A DNA stretch of 64,000 bases from Lucifuga dentata (Eukaryota > Chordata > Actinopteri > Ophidiiformes > Bythitidae), in contig VXCM01001559.1 in assembly GCA_014773175.1 (NCBI GenBank), forward strand, positions 124,001-188,000, read 5' to 3'. Below the pieces are notes generated by a model. That model saw nothing but the letters and a program-made list of their open reading frames with translations, did no database searches and was not told the DNA's origin. This document shows, piece by piece, positions 61,901-64,000 of this stretch. The position numbers and the translations under genes were made by a program. Numbering within the stretch: the stretch's first letter is position 1; every line of letters starts with the position of its first letter.

Positions 61901-63524
61901 TTAGTACAGTTTGTAACTTGGACTTGTATTCACCTTTGTTTGAAAAGCCTTGCAATAGAGCATGCATCAATATTAAGAGCATTTGTATCTCGAGTGAGAT
62001 CACACATTTCCTTAATTTCATCCTGAAAATTAAACTTCAAAAAAAAAAAAAAAAAAAAAAAAAAATTCAACTCATTAGCCAGCTGTATATTCGAAGAATA
62101 CCTATTCAAAGAGACCACATTTTTACACTCATGAAGCCCTGTCATTGATTTCATACTATTCTAATCAAACTGCTTTGAGCTTGGACTAAAATATAAAGAC
62201 ATTTACTTGGTGCTTGGGTCTAAGTCACTTGGGTTATATCACAAAAAGAACTTATGTTTTTCCCTTCCACTGATATTTCTTACCCCTCACCTCTCCTTAG
62301 GGCTTCTGTAGATTTCAGTGTGTAGCAGCATTGACGCAGTAAGTTTAATCTGAATCAAAAGGTGCAGCAGCTTTCTTCACTAACTCCATCACCCCTGATG
62401 TGTGATGCTCCTGCTATCACACTTCCACCTCCCCGNCCCCCGCTGAGACAGTAGTGTCACCCCCCGCCCATTTTTTGCAGAGTTAGATGTGTGCCACTCC
62501 AACCCTTGTGCCAATGGAGCCACCTGTGTGGAGAGTGCAGACTCTTACAAATGCTTATGCCTGCCCAGCTATGGAGGGGAACGCTGTGAGATCGGTACGA
62601 GATCAGCTTCAGCTAATAAATACTAACAACAGCCTCTCAAAAACAACCGAGTAGAGCGAGACAGATGTGAAGCAACACCGGCAGACAGCATCTTAATTGC
62701 TGTGGCTTTGTAAAAATAATTAGTGTTGCTGGACTTTTCTATTTGTTTATAAAAAATAAAAAAGAAAAGTCATGGACTGTCCTGGTGGACCTGTTCAAAT
62801 CCAGCCAGGGACATGGGTTACATGTTATCTCTCCCTGCTTAAAAGTATGCACAGAGAGATGATAAAAGCAAAATACCATTTTTTTTTTTTTTTANCCATT
62901 TTTTTTTTTTTTTAATTATTTATTTTAATGATTAAGTCATTTAGGTGAAGAATTATGTGTAATTTTCCATACTGTATTGGGACATTTGTTGCTGTGATCC
63001 TCGTTGACCTCACATGGCAGGTACTTAGTATGTGAAACTGAAAGACTACATGGGTTGTGAAAAACACAAAGCACTGTATCAGCTGCTCAAACAATAATAA
63101 CCCACAGACAGCAGAAAGAATGAGAAGACAAAGACTTCTCATCAAGCAGATACTGAGCTTCAGTTATCCAACCCACCTGTAGCTGTGGATCAGGAATGAC
63201 CTTTCACTGCGAAATGAAACTCATAGCTCAGCTGTGAAACTTTTCTCTAAAGTGTGTTTATATGCCAGGATGTTGTACTTTGTTCTGTGGTTGCATGCTG
63301 AATGTAGTGAGCTCTTTCACACTGTTCCGTCCTTGGTGTTGCGGCTGCAGATGAGCAGCAGTGTGAGGAGGGTTGGACTAAGTTTCAGGGAAACTGCTAC
63401 CTGCACTTCTCTGAAAGAGAGACGTGGCTGGATGCGGAGCAACGCTGTAGAGACTTGAATGCTCATCTGGTCAGCATCATCACCCCAGAGGAGCAGCACT
63501 TTGTGAACTGTGAGTGAATCTGTG

Positions 63525-63564
<40 letters not shown>

Positions 63565-63930
63565 NTGTGTGTGTGTAATAGAAAAAGGATAAAAGTTAAA
63601 GTCACCTCATCACTCTTTCTTCCCACAGCAAAGCACAGGATTATCACAGGATTATCACAGGATTATCAGTGGATTGCACAGGATTATCAGTGGATTGGAC
63701 TGAATGACAAGACAGTAGAAAGTGACTTCCGCTGGACAGACGGCACTCCACTGGTGAGTGAGGCCATTTCAGTATAATGTAATACCGTGTAATAAACTGT
63801 AGAATAACAATAGAACAGAATAGAATACTGTGGTAAAGTATTGTATAATGACAGCACTGAGTATTCTGTAGTGTACCATAATATCATATAGTATAGTGTC
63901 ATATTATATAATATAGCATAGCATAGCATA

Positions 63931-63985
<55 letters not shown>

Positions 63986-64000
63986 GTGTATATAGTACAG
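49886..64000 (+). CDS. acan: Aggrecan core protein (partial at the right edge)
   Basis: Aggrecan is the large cartilage proteoglycan that binds hyaluronan and link protein through G1 and carries chondroitin sulfate. Coding exons: 49886-49973, 50159-50250, 51354-51645, 52457-52631, 53210-53337, 53442-53735, 54725-55039, 56113-56287, 56365-56492, 56683-56976, 57094-57192, 57338-58880, 60325-60438, 62481-62594, 63351-63509, 63629-63753. The lectin domain and CCP module continue beyond the window. Order: signal peptide, Ig, two Link modules (G1), interglobular domain, two Link modules (G2), linker, CS region, EGF, EGF, C-type lectin. Four Link modules exclude versican, neurocan and brevican. Splice phases agree throughout once a 67-nt duplication around the N at 58560 is discounted; that gives 1,356 residues to the last exon in the window. 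No keratan-sulfate repeat region is visible. The acana/acanb paralogue is undetermined. Confidence 0.96.
50159..50250 (+). CDS. acan: acan exon 3: N-terminal part of the Ig domain
   Basis: It encodes [20 protein letters not shown] and then [11 protein letters not shown], with the first Ig cysteine. The mammalian gene joins these parts in a single exon, so the intron after CYFE is notable. Donor GAG|GTGTGT, phase 0. Confidence 0.92.
50251..51353. other. acan intron inside the Ig domain
   Basis: AT-rich. A segment of about 57 nt (50685-50742) is repeated after the N at 50743 as an assembly duplication. No coding sequence seen. Confidence 0.6.
51354..51645 (+). CDS. acan: acan exon 4: remainder of the Ig V-type domain
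   Basis: It encodes [20 protein letters not shown], the Ig Trp, a strand [20 protein letters not shown] with the second Ig cysteine, and HGIED. This is the link-protein-interacting module of G1. The acceptor is catgtag; residues about 61-157. Confidence 0.95.
51985..52192. repeat. Degenerate GAAGGA-rich polypurine array
   Basis: A 200-bp polypurine tract of variable gaaggaaa-type units, on the plus strand of the acan intron between exons 4 and 5. Long polypurine runs can form triplex DNA. Confidence 0.9.
52457..52631 (+). CDS. acan: acan exon 5: first half of Link module 1
   Basis: It encodes [20 protein letters not shown], then [20 protein letters not shown], the hyaluronan-binding Link fold. 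175 nt, phase 1 to 2; the G2 counterpart (exon 9) has exactly the same length. Confidence 0.97.
53003..53031. repeat. (AAAC)n microsatellite
   Basis: About seven AAAC units in the acan intron before exon 6. Confidence 0.95.
53210..53337 (+). CDS. acan: acan exon 6: second half of Link module 1
   Basis: It encodes [20 protein letters not shown] and then [18 protein letters not shown], with an N-glycosylation site at NET. 128 nt, the same length as exon 10. Confidence 0.97.
53442..53735 (+). CDS. acan: acan exon 7: Link module 2 (end of G1)
   Basis: A complete Link module in one exon: [45 protein letters not shown], and NQTG as a conserved N-glycosylation site. 294 nt, the same length as exon 11. 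Confidence 0.97.
54327..54486. repeat. 160-bp imperfect inverted repeat in an acan intron
   Basis: The left arm ttatttgacatattttggtt is complementary to the right arm ccaaaatatgtcaaataa; further in, ctacccacaccagat pairs with atctggtgtgggta. Arms of about 60 nt with a short central loop. Likely a small palindromic transposon remnant. Confidence 0.65.
54725..55039 (+). CDS. acan: acan exon 8: interglobular domain (IGD)
   Basis: It starts [15 protein letters not shown], with acidic Ser-Gly sites that could carry a glycosaminoglycan chain. It then contains [20 protein letters not shown] and a Thr/Pro-rich stretch with NITE. In mammals the IGD holds the MMP and aggrecanase cleavage sites; possible equivalents here are PEV/FFV and SE/ALG. 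105 residues (about 357-461), somewhat shorter than the mammalian IGD. Confidence 0.92.
56113..56287 (+). CDS. acan: acan exon 9: first half of Link module 3 (G2)
   Basis: It encodes [20 protein letters not shown] and [19 protein letters not shown]. The presence of a G2 domain is what identifies this lectican as aggrecan. 175 nt. Confidence 0.97.
56365..56492 (+). CDS. acan: acan exon 10: second half of Link module 3 (G2)
   Basis: It encodes [20 protein letters not shown] and [16 protein letters not shown]. The preceding intron is only 77 bp. 128 nt, phase 2 to 1. Confidence 0.97.
56683..56976 (+). CDS. acan: acan exon 11: Link module 4 (end of G2)
   Basis: It encodes [45 protein letters not shown] and NQTG, a complete Link module. 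294 nt. Confidence 0.97.
57094..57192 (+). CDS. acan: acan exon 12: linker after G2
   Basis: It encodes [20 protein letters not shown] and then [13 protein letters not shown], with N-glycosylation sites at NET, NIT and NLT. It replaces the keratan-sulfate repeats of mammalian aggrecan. The acceptor is a CAGCAG tandem, so the exon may start at 57094 or 57097 (loss of Ala). Confidence 0.85.
57338..58880 (+). CDS. acan: acan exon 13: chondroitin-sulfate attachment region
   Basis: It opens [17 protein letters not shown] and then runs through dozens of Ser-Gly sites, many in short repeats of the type [12 protein letters not shown] and SGSGD. About 492 residues after correction, far shorter than the mammalian CS region. 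It ends with a Pro/Thr-rich non-SG stretch ([14 protein letters not shown]). A 66-nt copy at 58494-58559 is repeated at 58561-58626 around one N, shifting the frame by one base. Collapsing the pair removes 67 nt and restores phase 1 to 1. Confidence 0.92.
58881..60324. other. acan intron between the CS exon and EGF 1
   Basis: It holds a TTAA-flanked MITE (59668-60240). Immediately in front of it is a possible disrupted exon (59601-59663) with a good acceptor. Otherwise AT-rich and unremarkable. Confidence 0.6.
59668..60240 (+). mobile_element. TTAA-flanked MITE, copy 5 (best preserved)
   Basis: TTAA duplications lie at 59664-59667 and 60241-60244. The termini AGGACCATACC and GGTATGGTCCT are exact inverted repeats, and the arms match for over 100 bp (gagcctaatatattcaattt against its complement). 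573 bp, no coding capacity. TTAA target duplication is typical of piggyBac-like transposases; family assignment is inference. Confidence 0.8.
60325..60438 (+). CDS. acan: acan exon 14: EGF-like module 1
   Basis: It encodes [20 protein letters not shown] and then [14 protein letters not shown], with six cysteines in EGF spacing. 114 nt, phase 1 to 1, the same length as exon 15. This module is alternatively spliced in mammalian aggrecan. Confidence 0.94.
61263..62155 (-). mobile_element. Broken non-LTR retrotransposon, reverse-transcriptase fragment (L2/Rex1-like)
   Basis: The minus strand shows [34 protein letters not shown] and [12 protein letters not shown], reverse-transcriptase motifs in order with FADD at the catalytic site. 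Upstream pieces ([12 protein letters not shown], then a stop; [22 protein letters not shown]) belong to the same protein but are split by stops, frameshifts and a poly-A expansion at 62040-62065. It lies antisense in the acan intron between the EGF exons. Confidence 0.85.
62481..62594 (+). CDS. acan: acan exon 15: EGF-like module 2
   Basis: It encodes [20 protein letters not shown] and then [14 protein letters not shown], six cysteines in EGF spacing. The acceptor is ttttttgcag and the donor ATCG|GTACGA; 114 nt, phase 1 to 1. Confidence 0.95.
63351..63509 (+). CDS. acan: acan exon 16: first part of the C-type lectin domain (G3)
   Basis: It encodes [38 protein letters not shown] and [10 protein letters not shown], the conserved start of the lectican CTLD. 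The acceptor is cggctgcag and the donor AACT|GTGAGT. Confidence 0.96.
63523..63577. repeat. (GT)n microsatellite with an N
   Basis: GT repeats with one N at 63565 in the intron between the two lectin exons of acan. Confidence 0.96.
63629..63753 (+). CDS. acan: acan exon 17: second C-type lectin exon, with an internal repeat
   Basis: It ends with [20 protein letters not shown] and DGTPL, typical of aggrecan. Before that, an 11-12-nt unit (acaggattatc) occurs in tandem and the QDYQWI segment occurs twice. The exon is about 42 nt longer than the usual lectican counterpart, yet in frame. The donor is CTG|GTGAGT. The rest of the gene lies beyond the window. Confidence 0.88.
63929..63980. repeat. 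(AT)n microsatellite
   Basis: Pure AT repeats near the window end, in the acan intron after exon 17. Degenerate TAGCATAG-type units precede it. Confidence 0.96.

Noticed and set aside
49886..63753. Versican, neurocan or brevican as the identity of the plus-strand gene
   Set aside because: Those lecticans have only one pair of Link modules; this gene has two pairs separated by an interglobular domain.

Overview
The window is vertebrate, most likely teleost (percomorph-type), nuclear DNA. It holds two multi-exon genes with GT-AG introns, several of them only 77-110 bp. The introns are rich in CA/GA/AT microsatellites, MITEs and non-LTR fragments. Both proteins are vertebrate families. It contains nothing prokaryotic and no CRISPR array. 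Many single N characters, often flanked by exact repeats of the same sequence, show that this is a gap-patched short-read assembly.

Minus strand, about 0.8-34.6 kb: ppip5k1, a bifunctional inositol pyrophosphate kinase/phosphatase. I reconstructed 30 coding exons (31060 down to 2754). Every splice phase agrees and the spliced frame closes on a stop codon, giving 1,414 aa with a 180-nt cassette exon (6853-7032) or 1,354 aa without it. A non-coding first exon and a CRE/CCAAT-type promoter are inferred near 34.56-34.74 kb. Two short uORFs lie in the second exon. The 3' UTR probably runs to about 830.

34.7-44.7 kb: intergenic, with no supported gene, but with LINE, SINE and MITE remnants and one 139-bp N gap. 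The two genes are divergent (head to head).

Plus strand, about 44.7 kb to the window end: acan (aggrecan). There is a non-coding exon 1, then signal peptide, Ig, Link, Link (G1), interglobular domain, Link, Link (G2), a short linker, one large Ser-Gly chondroitin-sulfate exon, two EGF exons and the start of the C-type lectin domain. The gene runs off the right edge. The four Link modules identify aggrecan rather than versican, neurocan or brevican. The CS exon contains a 67-nt assembly duplication that falsely breaks its frame.

The two products have no known joint function: PPIP5K1 is a cytosolic signalling enzyme and aggrecan is a cartilage matrix proteoglycan. I found no novel biological system. 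The items most worth checking are the in-frame ppip5k1 cassette exon, a TTAA-flanked MITE family with at least five copies here (one beside a possible broken acan exon), and a repeat expansion inside the acan lectin exon.
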